Counted from the stretch's first letter, positions 1 through 11,653 are shown. The stretch is 64,000 bases of DNA from Avena insularis (GCA_023614405.1 CM042686.1:470488740-470552739); one strand, 5' to 3'. Translations and numbers: made by a program. The notes: generated from the letters alone by a model not told the origin.

Positions 1-73
1 TTCTACATGTAATTGTTTTTTCATGTGATAGAAACTTGATGCCTATATTTTTCTTTGAAAATTTTGTAGCACA

Positions 74-1492
74 ATGCATAACATTGGCAGGATTTTCCGC
101 TCGGGCAAGGGCTCGGGTACGGCAGGAGCCTCGGGTTCCACCAAGCCGTGGGGGTCGAAGAAGAGGCATTCGGAGGCGGACAACTTGAGGGATGCCATGA
201 GCCGAGACTATGAGAGGGTGAGAAACCGCAAAGTTTTACCCACCAAGTGGGTAGACCATGAGTTCCTCTCCCGCCAAGGTCTTTTGGAGGACTTTGAGAA
301 GATGACTATGCATGCTGGCATGGTCCCCTTCTCCTACTACTACGTCAACACCTACAAGCTCGCCACATATGAGTTCCTATCATTATTCCATGATGATCTC
401 GAAACTCAAGAGTGTAATTGCACTATAAGTTTTGTACTCAATGGGCAGCTCCCCAGTCTTTCCTTTTATGAATTTTGTGATTGTTTCGGATTCTCCCATG
501 AGGGGGAGCTCGATATTAATGACAATGTGCACATGGAGGCAATGCATTCTTGGGAGTAGATTATTGTCCACCGGAACACTGATTATTTGTGCAAGAAAAG
601 CGCCACCATCTAGAACCCCACTATCCATTATTTTCATACCTTCCTAGTAAATTCTGTTTTCGGGAAAGGAGATGTCAGGGTAATGGCAGGCCCCGATATG
701 AGTCTAATTCATATGGCCTTGCATCTAGGATGGAGCACAAGGTAAACTTAGGTGCTTTACTCATTCAGCACTTTCGCCGCCAAAGGTCGGCTTCCGCTTG
801 GGATATTCGCTTTGGTGGCTTGATCACACAGATCGCTTAAGCAAGCGAGTTTGTCCATCCACAGGAAAGGGTTATGGCTATTAGTAAGATTCTGGATAAT
901 ATCCATGTGGCTAGCACCAAATTTATGGGGGCATATAGACCCGAACGCTCCATTCGTGCTTACCAGCTTTATTTTGAGCCTAACGGTGATCTCCACCATG
1001 TTTTGCTTCCTTTTGTCCAAGCTTTTGGTTTGCCAGGTAAACAGAGTTGGGTCCTCACTGAGGAGCAGTTCCAGTAAGCACTGATCCTCTCAGATAGGAT
1101 TGCACCGCAAGAAGGTCACCCCAATTGGGAAAACATAGCAGTTGGCCAACATGAGCATGAACAAGGTTGAGAAAATTGGAACACCGCGGGATGAGATGAC
1201 TACGGTCAACAACACTATCACCAATAACCTTTCCCTCAGCACCAACAACAAGGTATGCCTCCACCATAACCGGGATTCAACTATGTCTCGAGAGGTGAAT
1301 TTGACCAGGTGGTGCATCACATTGACAACATATAAAACACGTTGCATGATGCGAACGCCAACATAGTCAACCTCACCCAAGACCTCACATATTTCATGAC
1401 CGATCTTCCAAACTGCTTCCCGAACTTCCCATACTAGCACCTGCCACCTGATGGTGGCAACTTTTGATTCCAGATAGGCCAGGAGCCTAAGC
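74..1492 (+). pseudogene. Athila env-like ORF, frameshifted
   Basis: The first 161 codons (74-559) are open from an ATG preceded by a TTTTGTAG splice-acceptor-like sequence at 63-70. This would suit a spliced subgenomic message, though that is inference. After a TAG at 557, recognisable protein continues in other frames: about 589-840, 874-1077 (67 codons, motif GAYRPERSIRAYQLYF), and scattered pieces to about 1490. The protein is the basic and aromatic ORF found downstream of pol in grass Athila elements, of the same class as the ORF at 46381-47190. Its function is unknown, and 'env-like' refers to position only. At least two frameshifts and several stops show it is dead. Confidence 0.7.
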
Positions 1493-1502
1493 TTGGGGAG
1501 GT
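1489..1502 (+). other. Internal polypurine-tract-like motif
   Basis: TAAGCTTGGGGAGGT lies immediately after the env-like ORF. It nearly matches the tract next to the 3' LTR at 2893-2906 and may be a secondary plus-strand primer, which is inference. Confidence 0.45.
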
Positions 1503-2892
1503 TAAACTCCTCCCACCTTTTTGCATTCATATTTTTCTTTCTTCTTTTGATTTATTTTGTTTTCATTTCAGTGCATGTTTATTTTCAGTTTTGTATTGAT
1601 AAAAAGAAAACCCAAAAATATTATACTAGCTTTTATCTTGATTTGTGCAAATTTCTCTTGGCTCTCGTTGATTTTTATGCAGGTTACTCACTTCTAGTGA
1701 TGGAGCTATAGAGACAAACACAAAGAGTTGGCTCAAGTAGGACATGAGAAAGCAAGAGGAGGTACCACATTCCTATTTTCCTTCTTCCTATAATCTTATT
1801 CATAAACATTTATGTCCGTTCGGTTGCACTTGAGTATGACTCCGCGCTTAATTCGTTTTCTTCTAGGACTTGAGCTCAAAGGTTTTTGTCACTACTTTGG
1901 TTAAGACTTACGACAATTAATATTTGTTTGAAAAACAACTCTTTGGATTAAATTCCAAACTTTTAAGAATAAGAGAAAGTGTCTCTCGACAACTTTGGTG
2001 CCATGTTATTGTCTTAAGGGCTTAATCTTAGTAGTACTCGACCCCACATACCAATCTTTGACTTGATGATACGTTTTGAAAAAGAATTGTTTGATAGAAC
2101 AAAAAAATTATGGTAGGAGAGGGAGATGCCAAAACCTGTTTAACCAGATGTAAAAAAATACGGGAAAGAAATAAAAGTTCTATGTTTCTCATACACACCT
2201 TTGGGATGCTAACAACTCCGCTAGCTTTTGAATGATCTATGGTATAACCCCGGATTTCGGCTATGAGTTTATGGCATGAGTGGCATACGTGTCGCTATTT
2301 GGGCAAAATTATTTGGATTCTCAAAGGATGTGTAAGATTTTATAAAAGAAACATTCAATGATCCTTGAGAAAGGAAGAAAAAATTTACCGTCAAGATATA
2401 AGCTGAAAATATTCAATACTTTTGAGACCTTTGGCATCACCTCACCACCTAATTGAATAATTAGAGTTCTTGAAAGATAAGGAAAAGAAGAGGTATTTGA
2501 TAGCCGTGATTATCAAAGTGGGTGTTAATGAACAAGCTCTAATTTTATCCTTTTTTTGACATCTACTTGTGCACCTTAATTTTGACTCAAGGGACCTCGC
2601 TTAAAACATTTTCACTCTCATAATAAGAGAGGTGCTGAAAGAAATTGATTTGCAAGCCTAGCCAAATTTTTAACAATCTCATTTGAATTATAAGAACTAT
2701 TAGCTAACGAGTTACTTGCGTTTAGGAATTGAACTTAAGTGCAATTGTTAAAATATATTATGCTCATGTTCAAGGTTGCAGGATTTGAGACAATATAATA
2801 TGATACAACCTCGAACTTGCAAGTTTTTCATCTTGATTCAATTCCTTGCTATTACTCATTATAGCTTTGTCACTCGAGGGCGAGTAACCACT
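1503..2892 (+). other. Non-coding 3' region of the Athila-like element
   Basis: About 1.4 kb of AT-rich sequence lies between the env-like ORF and the LTR. I see no ORF with protein-like character. Such long 3' untranslated stretches are normal in this clade. Confidence 0.6.
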
Positions 2893-2906
2893 AAGCTTGG
2901 GGAAGT
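2893..2906 (+). other. Polypurine tract of the 3' LTR
   Basis: AAGCTTGGGGAAGT directly precedes the LTR start TGATAGCTCC at 2907. It is the expected plus-strand primer position. Confidence 0.75.
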
Positions 2907-4351
2907 TGATAGCTCCAAATTTCATCACTTTTTATCATTGATTTTCCTCTTGTTTATTGCCGGATTTCACTGAAGATTATCCTTTCTACTAACGTTAACA
3001 TCGCAATTAGCGAATCCTTGGTTTCTTGTGATGGTTTTCGGGCAATGAACATTTACGGAAGATCTAATAGCATTTATGGGCTAATTACACCTAAAAAAGC
3101 AAATCCCCAATAGGAGCCCCTTGCATTGGAGGCGTCTAGAATGCTTAACGACTAGCGGTACGATCGAGACATGCATGTATTGTTCGCCCGTACTACACGC
3201 CGCCAGCTCTGTTATACCAATAAAAGTAACTTCCGTGAAGGGGAGGCGACGAGAAGGACGACAAAAAAGAAAACACAGCCGCCACAAACTCATTTGGAGA
3301 GGGTTAGATCAGCTCTGGAAGAGGAGAAGAACTTTCCTTGTTCCTCGACGGTTTTCAGCTCCTCAACCACACACTCCACCATCTTCCCCATCATTACTTA
3401 GAGAGAGAGAGATTGGAAATTGTAAGATTAGGGTTTCATACTTTGATCTGCCTTTGGTTTGTATTTGATTTGATCTTTAATCGCTATTGTGGTTTGCTAC
3501 AATAACTTTGAGATGATTCCTATTTGCAATACAATTATGCTTTTGATTTGTCTTCCTCTCATGTCTAAGTAAATCCCCATAGGCGTGGTAGATGTAGGGA
3601 ATTGGTGAGATGTGTCGTGCCTCCTTTAAATCCATCCATTTGTGATTGTTGTACTATTTATTAAATAGTGAGGATGATTATCTATGTTTGCCTAATGCTT
3701 GTTATCTAATTTAAGGTCCTAGGTAACATGATCCAAAAATCTCATAGGTATGAGCTTGTATGCTAGCGAATCGGCGACCCCTGAGTGACACGACCGATAT
3801 CACTGAGGAGCTAGCACTACTCGAAGACAACAAGGAATCATCAAGTTTAAAGCCTTGATCTGGTCGCAAGAACTTAATTAATGTGCTAACCATTGCCGTG
3901 ATAACAGGCAGATGGATCATTGAGACTGGGAAGAATTTTCCATGAGGACTCCTAGTAGGTACATGGGTTGCTTGTCTACTCACTTATAAATAATAAATAT
4001 CACTATCACTTATTCCACTTTATCCATTTGGCACTTACACTATCATCGTGAATTGTTTCTCTCCGCGCCTAACTTCTCATCTGCAGGACCTTTAAACATC
4101 TTTCACATTCTTTAATTTTATGCAATTTAATTCTTATTTATTTCCTAAGCAAGTTTCCTCTATCTTTTACTCACCACTTTCCACTGTCAGCTTTTGTAGT
4201 CAATTCGCTCAAAGACCAGTGAGACCTTGAGTGCGACGGAAACGCCGCATAAAACACTTACCTAGGCTCCTTATCGGGATCGATATAAAAACTGGAATTA
4301 ATACTTCCGCGAAAACATTCTCTGATGCACCTGTGCACTTGCAGGCCATCA
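2907..4351 (+). repeat. 3' LTR, Athila-like element
   Basis: The LTR spans 1445 bp from TGATAGCTCC to CTTGCAGGCCATCA, with TG...CA ends. The start is fixed by the polypurine tract; the end is fixed by the CA and by resemblance to the usual end of this LTR type. ORFs of 70 to 115 codons inside it (for example 3121-3468) have no protein-like features. Its partner LTR is outside the window, so age cannot be judged. Confidence 0.7.
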
Positions 4352-5489
4352 CCAGCAGTTTAAAATCGAAGGACGCTGTAGGCAGATGGGTCTGTGATAT
4401 CAGCCTCTTCCTAAGAAATTTTGCTAGAAGAAAAAAAGTAAAGAACTAAAATAAGATATTTACGCATAGAGGATTTAAACTAGATACTTCACTATATTTC
4501 AGCTAAGCGTGTTGCCACTGCGGAAAAAAATGTAAAAATTACATTAACCAGCTATAGTAACTAGAACTTATGTATTTGTCTTCTTAAATAGATTGCGTGC
4601 TACATTCCATACATTTCATCTACTCATTATTTTTTCTCAAAAAACTGCTCGTTAGAAAATTCTCAAAGAAAAAACTCCTCGTTAGTAAATTCTTCAAAAA
4701 AACTGCTTGTTAATAAAATTTGCATTGTGTTGTGGCTTAGCTAGATTAGAAACAACGACCTCACCAAGGAAGAGAAAAACGATAATGTTGTTGACAAATA
4801 TTCATGTAAAAAATCTAAAGAACCTAGAACACACACATCGTGCGCAGCAAAACTGTACTGCTATCCAATGCCTTTACTTGGTGAAATCACGTTGTATCTT
4901 TACCCCTCTCATCTCTGTCCAAACCATAGCCAACGGTTCCAATAACACAAAGGCAAAATCTCTATTGCAAGCAGCCCAGCAGCAATGATAAAACATTTGG
5001 CAGATTCAGTAATATTTGAAAGATTCAGCAGTACATAATAAGATAGAAAATATTGACATATTTCTAGTTCATATTCAGCGGCACTTGACAGATTCAGCAA
5101 CATTTCAAAAAGACTGATTTAGCATTATAGACAATGACCAAAAAATTGACAGATTCAGCAATGCAGACATTGAAATTTAATAAATATAGCAAGGTCATGA
5201 TTCAAAAGAAGAGCAAGACCATATTCTGCAGTTGATCTGTCAATTATATAAGTATTAGTCAGAACTACAATTTTCAGAGTACTACAAAATAGATTAGCAG
5301 TAGCAGAACTCCGTACAAAATACTCAGAACTACCTTAAACTAGTAAGCACATGTCCCAAAATGATAAGAAAAATCCTGCCGAAAAGTACATGGATTCACC
5401 TTACGATCATCATCAGAAGATTAAGATGCATTATTATGCTTTAGACAATCCTATCGATGCAAAATTTGTATTCCACGGTGAACTATGAT
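4352..5489. other. Intergenic, no gene seen
   Basis: AT-rich sequence without a convincing ORF. It holds a three-copy short tandem repeat (4634-4718). It also has scattered copies of a CAGATTCAGCA-like motif between about 4997 and 5165. Confidence 0.5.
4634..4718. repeat. Three imperfect tandem copies, 26-30 bp unit
   Basis: Units at 4634-4659, 4660-4689 and 4690-4718 share the pattern TTCTCAAAAAACTGCTCGTT followed by an A-rich end. Confidence 0.6.
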
Positions 5490-5491
5490 GG

Positions 5492-5995
5492 TCAATTCGA
5501 TCGACAAGCGACCGGATTAGACCGATAAACCAACAAAGAGCAAGTCTCTTCAGTCACGTGCACGCCACTTCCTGGCGATGTGATGCTCTTTGCAAATAAT
5601 ACCTGCTTCTTAAAGCCATTTGGTTGCGCACGGGTCAAATCCACCTTGTACCACATAAACAAAGCATGTCGGCGGCCTGACGCACACAACAGATATCAAG
5701 ATGATATTGTCGCACCCGTCAAATAACACGCGGACACCATACCATCATTCCCGGATACCATGATATCTACATTCTGTGAGATCGGTGCCGACACTAGATT
5801 AGAGATGTACCTGGCTTTCCTACCATAGCACAAAATGCACACCCTCGTGGACTGGGCTTCTCTGAGGTGGGCAGGGGGCACTGCCCGCGTGGCGGCGAAC
5901 AAGCAATCAGGCTCCACGCAGTTGCACGGGACTGCAACAAAGAGCATTAGAAATGATACTTGACCCCAGCCTTCATCCACGAATGCCCATGCCAA
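5492..5995 (-). pseudogene. Downstream exon-like piece of the F-box-like relic
   Basis: Two adjacent minus-strand open stretches (5995-5696, then 5689-5492) lie downstream of the relic at 6179-6775. The first is cysteine-containing (motifs CNCVEPDCLFAA and CILCYGRK) and looks like real protein. The pair probably belongs to the same old gene, because CAG/GT-like boundaries lie between the pieces, for example around 6083-6090. I do not recognise the family, and the exon structure is not certain. Confidence 0.35.
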
Positions 5996-6178
5996 TTGGG
6001 TCTGTCACCAAAATAAAGTAAGTAATTATTACGACATCTATTCACATTAGGATCATCACAAGAAGATTTAGATGTGTTAACTCACTCTTGAAACCTGTCG
6101 ATGTGATACTGCTAATCCTCAGGGAATTCCGACGACCAATTCAGAAGCTCACGGGTAATACCGCGGCTTTGACATGTA

Positions 6179-6775
6179 CTACATGAACCCGTACAGCGTG
6201 ACTTCAGCCGACGAAGGCCTTCTCGTCAGATCACGTGTCTCTACCATTTCGACCAAATGGAGCTCATGCCATGACCACAGTGACCAAAACTTCACCGTGT
6301 ACCATGACGATTCGCACGCCGCCAACCTAACATACCTGATGGACAGGACGATGCCCGTGGTGTGGCTATCAATTTGGGCAACAATCTCTGTGCCCTCTTT
6401 CCTGATGTCGATGATATTTGCTCTCTGCGAGCCTAGGGACACCAGCTTACACGGGTCCCAGTAGTTGTGGCTATAGGACATTTCGGACACATGGCTCTTG
6501 TGGGCAACTCTCAACTGGTCCAAGAGCTGAGGGAAAGGCAGTGGAGAGCTGATAGAGTCGCATCCTGGCTCCCTGCACACGCATGGGGCAAAGTCCCACT
6601 AGATCTTGTGGTCGTAGACATCGTTGTAGGAATCGACTTGGCGGCTCAAATCCTTGGAGGATGCGGCCAGCATGATGGCACTAGTAGTGTCCAGATGCAT
6701 AGCGATTTTGTTGAAGACGTCATCGCCGACCTTGCTACAGCCGCAGTACCACAGGTTCCATCTCGAATCCTCCAT
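6179..6775 (-). pseudogene. F-box-like gene relic with one nonsense codon
   Basis: From an ATG at 6775 the minus strand reads 199 codons to 6179, with a single in-frame TAG at 6601-6599 (codon 59), where TGG would read Trp. The N-terminus (DDVFNKIAMHLDTTSAIMLA) resembles the hydrophobic spacing of an F-box, but this match is weak. The rest matches no family I can name. A TATATATA box lies about 30-40 bp upstream. Codon use and length suggest a former gene and not chance. It could instead be a functional gene carrying a sequencing error at one base. Confidence 0.45.
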
Positions 6776-6805
6776 CGTGTCCAGATGGATTTGGGCGAGG
6801 GTGGA

Positions 6806-6813
6806 TATATATA
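6806..6813 (-). promoter_or_regulatory. TATA box of the F-box-like relic
   Basis: TATATATA on both strands lies about 31 bp upstream of the minus-strand ATG at 6775. Transcription would start very close to the ATG. Confidence 0.35.
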
Positions 6814-7004
6814 GAATTGTTGGTTTTTTGGAGGAGAGGGGTGCTGGCGTGGAAGGACTGATGGTGCGAGTGGGATGGCGAAGAAAATGAGTGAATCGAG
6901 CACTGGTGAGGATCCCAAATGTGGCCTGGTGGTGTTGGCGAGTGGGGATAAATGGAGATGGGGAAGATGGGATTGCTCTTTGAATGACGTGGATTAATTT
7001 GCAT

Positions 7005-7389
7005 GTTCCCTCGTCGGTCTTCTACAAGGTGGCATGGCTATCGCGTCATCTTGTACCTAGAATCTAGTGCAAGTGCAATGTATGGAAAAAGAGATGTCTA
7101 AACACTGGAAGCAGATAACTATGAAGATTTAGGCATGGGTCTAAACACCAACAATGCTACACCTATGGGCATGTTTTTACGGTATTTGAGTTACGGGAAG
7201 ATGTGGACATCACGGATGGTTTTCAGTTCCTATAATCATGGGAGGAAAAAAAGTTAGGCCATCTGGGTTGCTGCACCTCATCCCATAAAACTTCCTCGTA
7301 GAAAAATTCTCGTAAGTCTAGCATTTTTTGTCTAAACAGTACAACACAAGTAGCTAAAGCTTTTTGCTAGACTGAGCTTTAGCAAGAAA
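7005..7389. other. Intergenic, nothing recognised
   Basis: No ORF, repeat or terminal structure is visible between the upstream region of the relic and the hAT-like element. Confidence 0.4.
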
Positions 7390-7512
7390 GGTCTGTTTGA
7401 TTCAAAGGATTTTTCTAGGAATTTTGTAGGATTAAATCCTACTAGTAACTTGCATGTGAGACTCGTATAATAGAAATATGACATATCATCACTATATAAA
7501 ACTATTATGTTC

Positions 7513-8000
7513 AAGGCGAAGATTATAGAATGACGGAGAAGTGTGTTTTGAGATTTGTGCACAACATTTATTGTGCTAAAGATTATCGATCAATATAATT
7601 TTCTAGGTGCTATAATGGAAAAGAAGATCCAACTGTTAGCAATGTTGGGATTTGCCAATCTTGATCTGATGATCAATGTTCAATCTTATTCGTATACTAT
7701 AAATTGGTAAGATAAGATATGATAAGAAAAGAAGATCCAACAGTTAACAAAATTGGGATTTACCAGTCTTGATCCAACGGTCAATATTCAAAGTTACTTG
7801 TACACTATATATAGTGGTAAGATAAGATAAGACTTGTATGTATATATATATACACGTGCAATGCACGTATTAACATTTCAAGGTGAATATTCTAGAATGA
7901 TGGAGAAGTGATGTGTTTTGAGGTTTGTGCATAGCCTTCATTATGCTAAAGACTATCAATAAAATCTTCTAGATACTATGATGGAAAAGAAGATCCAATG
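7513..8000. repeat. Diverged tandem repeat inside the hAT-like element
   Basis: A unit beginning CAAGGCGAAGATTATAGAAT (7513) recurs at 7879 as CAAGGTGAATATTCTAGAAT. The sub-unit AAAAGAAGATCCAAC...TTGATC appears at about 7619, at about 7727, and a third time split by the solo LTR (about 7983-8005, resuming at 32241). The flank ACTAGTAAGTTGCACGTG recurs near 32325 and 32942. Confidence 0.6.
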
Positions 8001-9263
8001 GTTAGTGTAACACCCCAAATCTTTAATCAAGTTTATCAAGTTTCTAATCAACCAATTTAGGGTTAACAAAAAACTTTTATTAGGAAAATGAACATGAATG
8101 CATGTGTGTGTTGCATTAGTATAGAATTGATTGAAAATGCCATGCTTGATTGTTCTAAATATTGTGAAATGGTTTAAGAGTGAATGCCACATCATCTAGA
8201 CCATTTACAAGAAAAATCAAAAGAGAAAGAAATCAAATAAGATTAAATAAGGCTAATGGTCATTTTGACCATTTTAAACCACTAGGCCACTTTAGGTGTT
8301 CCTAGAGGAGAATTTCTAACAGAAGCAATTCTATTTCTTTTCACCCCTTTCTAAACCAAGTAAAGAGGTATCAAGGCCCACTTTACAAACTTATAAAAAC
8401 ATCTAGCAAATCCATTTAAAGGACATTTGAAAATTGAATCCAATTCATATGGGAAGATCACACTTCTCCAAAAACCCATCAAATGAATTCACCTTGACTT
8501 ATCCAAGCAAACCTAGTCTCTCAAGCTTAATCTAAGATCACTCAAAATATTTGAATCAAAAATTCAAAAATAAATTTCATGCGGCCATTTCATCAAACAC
8601 TTGGCATGCACAGAATAATCCCTAGCCTAGCTTCACTATTTTATACAGTGATCATCAACCAAATTGTCCCCTAGTTACTCCCATGTTCCCTCTAAGCCTA
8701 ACCCAGCCCCAGACCAGCTCCCCCCTTCGCTGCTGGCATAGTGGAGCGCCGCCCGAAAGTGGTCATCGCCGGACGACCACGACCAGCTCGCACCAGACCA
8801 CCCCGCGCCCAACCAGCATGTCCACTAGCATCACCGCAGCCTACCGCCAGCCCCTGTCCAGGCCACAGCCCCAGCCGAGCCATGGACCACACTAGCACCG
8901 CCACGCACCGCCTCTCTGCGCCGTGTCCAGAGCGCGCCAGTGCTCCGCACCCGACTAGCTCGCACGCGTCGCGCCTTGACCTTCCCTCGCATGCACAGAC
9001 CCGCCATGATCGCAGCACCCTGGCAGACACCCCCGTTGGCCGTCGCGCGACCCGCAGCTGCCGCACGTCGCCACAAACACTTCTACCACCGCTCAGAATA
9101 CCGCACGCTCGCGACCGAACCACGCCGCCCCACGCCGCGCCTTTAAGTCCGAGAGAACCGCCAGGAGACACCGCACCGTCCACCTACCACCGCCATGCCG
9201 ATAGCCGTCTGTAGCGACGCCACCGTCGAGCTCACCGCCGCACCACTCTGTCCCCTCACCATG

Positions 9264-9270
9264 CTATAAA
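9264..9270 (+). promoter_or_regulatory. TATA box of the solo LTR
   Basis: GCTATAAAAGGAGG lies in a GC-rich region and is followed by a CT-rich leader. A splice-donor-like CAGGTGAGT at 9510-9518 is the point where the next element inserted. This looks like the LTR promoter, a short leader and an intron start. Confidence 0.5.
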
Positions 9271-9516
9271 AGGAGGCCACCCCCGCTCCATTCTCCACAC
9301 CACTGCACTCCCCACTCCTCTCTGAGCCTCCCCCACTTCTCCCCGGAGCAAGGCGAGCACCACCGTGCCGGAATTGCACCGGAGTCCGCCGCTGCTAGAG
9401 GAGAAGGGCGTCGTCGATTGCGACCACCCCGAGCCCTACCGTGACCGCGCCTTGCCTCGCCGTCGTCTACCACGCCATTTGCCCCCATCGCCGAGCCTAG
9501 CTGGAGCCCAGGTGAG

Positions 9517-10932
9517 TGATACATTGCAAATGTATCTATAATTTTTTATGTTCCATGCTTGGTTTTATCTACTTTATTATGTTTTGTCCACACTTTGGAG
9601 TACTTTTCATATGATTTCTTGGACTAACCTATTAACAAGATGCCACAGTGCCAGTTGCCTGTTTTCTGCTGTTTTTGGTTCTAGGAAGTCAGAAAATGAA
9701 TATTCTCGAAATTGGACGGGACAAAAGCCAAAGTTACTATTTTCCCGGAAGACTCACGGAGCCAGAAGGAGAGTCGGAGAGGGGCCACAGGGTGGCCACA
9801 CCCCCCCTTGGTGAGGGCCAGCCCAGGCCGCGCTAGGGCATGGTGTGGGCCCCCTGGCAGGCCACCGACCTTGCCTCCTTCGCCTATAAGAGCCTCCCGA
9901 TACCAAAACCCTAAATCATAAATTAGAAATCGACGGAAAGTTCCGCTGCACCGCCGCCACCAAAGGGGAGATTCGGGGGACAGAAATTCTCTGTTCCGGC
10001 ACCCTGCCGGGACGGGGAAGTGCCCCCGGAGCCATCTCCATCGATCTCCACCACCATCTCCATCACCATTGTTGATTCCCATGATGAGGAGGGAGTAGTT
10101 CTCTCTCGAGGCTAAGGGTTCTACCGGTAGCTATGTGTTCATCTCTCTCTCTATGCATGATCTTATTGAGATCATGAGCTTGTAATCTATAGATCTACCT
10201 TCCTACTTAAGTGCTTTAATAGATCTCTGATCTCCCCATGTGTGTGAAAGTGACAGCGTGCACACCATGGTGGCACTTAGGCTAGAGATCTCAAATACTT
10301 GTTATGAGTTATATTTGGAGTTGGATGTCTCTATGAAATTGTGGTGTTTGTTCGACTTATCTAGTACTCAAGGGACAATGTGGGGTTTCTAGATGGGAAA
10401 GATGAACTTTGAGGTGTGCTGTTATAGCCCTACCATCGATTAGAGTGTTCAACCAGAGAGTAGTTAAGAGTAGTATCATAAAGAGAAGATATTTATATGA
10501 GAGTGCTCACTACTGAAAGTATGATCCCTAGGCCTTGTTTCTAAGCATTGATACACCGTTTGCAACTAGATCTGTTACATGTTTGCTTGCTTCCATCTTT
10601 ATTTCGGTTTGCCTTTAGTCTTTTCCACGCCACCAAGCTATTTTCTATCACCGTTACCACTTATAATTATCCATACCACTCGTATTTCACTATCTCTTCG
10701 CCGAACTAGTGCACCTATACACCTGACATGTGTATTGGGTGTGTTGGGGACACAAGAGACTTCTTGTATCTTGATTGCAGGGTTGCTTGAGAGGGTATAC
10801 CTTTGACCACTTCCTCCCTGAGTTCGATAAACCTTGGGTAATCCACTTAAGGGAAAACTTGCTGCTGTTCTACAAACCTCTGCACTTGGAGGCCCAACAA
10901 CTGTCTACAAGAATAGAAGTGTGTAGACATCA
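9517..10932 (+). repeat. 5' LTR of the non-autonomous Gypsy element
   Basis: It spans 1416 bp from TGATACATTGCAAATGTATC to GTAGACATCA. The first 20 bases are themselves nearly palindromic. It is nearly identical to 14609-16023. Confidence 0.9.
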
Positions 10933-10942
10933 AGCTATTTTC

Positions 10943-10960
10943 TGGCGCCGTTGCCGGGGA
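10943..10960 (+). other. Primer-binding site, tRNA-Asp type
   Basis: TGGCGCCGTTGCCGGGGA begins 10 bases after the LTR. It is the usual primer site of grass Athila elements. Confidence 0.8.
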
Positions 10961-11065
10961 GGTAAGGTAAAAGGTACTCACATCCTCTGGTGTGAGTGCT
11001 CGAAGTTATTTCCATTAGATTCTGCAATTTTGTCTTTTGTTTCTTGTTTTCACTAGTTAGGCTTA

Positions 11066-11653
11066 ATGGAAAACAACAACAAAAATAGAGAGCTTTATAG
11101 TATTTATCTTGAGTTAGGACATGAAGTGTTTGAAGTGAAAATTAAAAAACCTATGGAACTTTATTTGCATGCTAATAGCAATGTTGTTAGTATGAATTCT
11201 TTGGACACCATTATTGCTAATGCTATGGAAAAGTCTAAGTTTGGGGAAGCTAGTTTTTATGAAAGTGATCTTTTTAGCTCCCTAGCTTTGGAAGATAGCT
11301 ATTCTATTGCTTATGATGATACCAAACCTCCAATATATGATGATTACAATGATGAATATGATATTTTCAGTCCACCTACTATTGAGGAGAAAATTAATTA
11401 TGATTACAATATGCCTCCTATATTTGATGATTATGGTGATGAGAATAATAATGATAGCTATTTTGTTGAATTTGCTCCCACTACAATTAATAAGAATGAC
11501 TATGCTTATGTGGAGAGTAATAATTATTATATGCATGTGGCTCATGATAAGAATGTTTTATGTGATAGTTATATTGTTAATTTCATTCATGATGCTACTG
11601 AAAGTTATTATGAGAGAGGGAAACATGGTTTTATGCATCTCAATAAATATTAA
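11066..11653 (+). CDS. Uncharacterised Asp/Asn/Tyr-rich retrotransposon ORF
   Basis: This 195-residue ORF is the only coding region of the element. It starts about 100 bases after the primer site. It is very rich in Asp, Asn, Tyr and Ile, acidic in the middle (repeated DDY/DYN patterns at residues 85-130), and has no zinc knuckle, protease or RT motif. After the stop at 11651-11653, about 70 further protein-like codons continue in another frame to about 11870 (motif FPLFMLKVLKLQ). The original ORF was therefore probably longer and is frameshifted. I recognise it as a recurrent ORF of non-autonomous grass Gypsy elements; its role is unknown. Confidence 0.6.
   Translation: MENNNKNRELYSIYLELGHEVFEVKIKKPMELYLHANSNVVSMNSLDTIIANAMEKSKFGEASFYESDLFSSLALEDSYSIAYDDTKPPIYDDYNDEYDIFSPPTIEEKINYDYNMPPIFDDYGDENNNDSYFVEFAPTTINKNDYAYVESNNYYMHVAHDKNVLCDSYIVNFIHDATESYYERGKHGFMHLNKY

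Larger units (their letters stand above)
1..4351 (+). mobile_element. 3' part of an Athila-like Ty3/Gypsy retrotransposon
   Basis: The window opens inside this element; its 5' LTR, gag and pol lie outside. Visible in order are a degenerate env-like ORF (74 to about 1492), a first polypurine motif, about 1.4 kb of non-coding 3' sequence, a second polypurine tract directly abutting an LTR that begins TGATAGCTCC, and the LTR end GGCCATCA at 4351. This order is typical of grass Athila-clade elements. The target duplication cannot be checked because the left end is missing; the five bases after the LTR are CCAGC. Orientation comes from the polypurine tract and the ORF. Confidence 0.8.

Noticed and set aside
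3081..3468. ORFs of 70-115 codons
   Set aside because: They lie wholly inside the 3' LTR of the first element and have no protein-like motifs.
8683..9524. Long GC-rich ORFs on both strands
   Set aside because: They overlap each other in several frames, lie in the promoter and leader part of an LTR, and have skewed Arg/Pro/Gly composition expected from GC-rich DNA.
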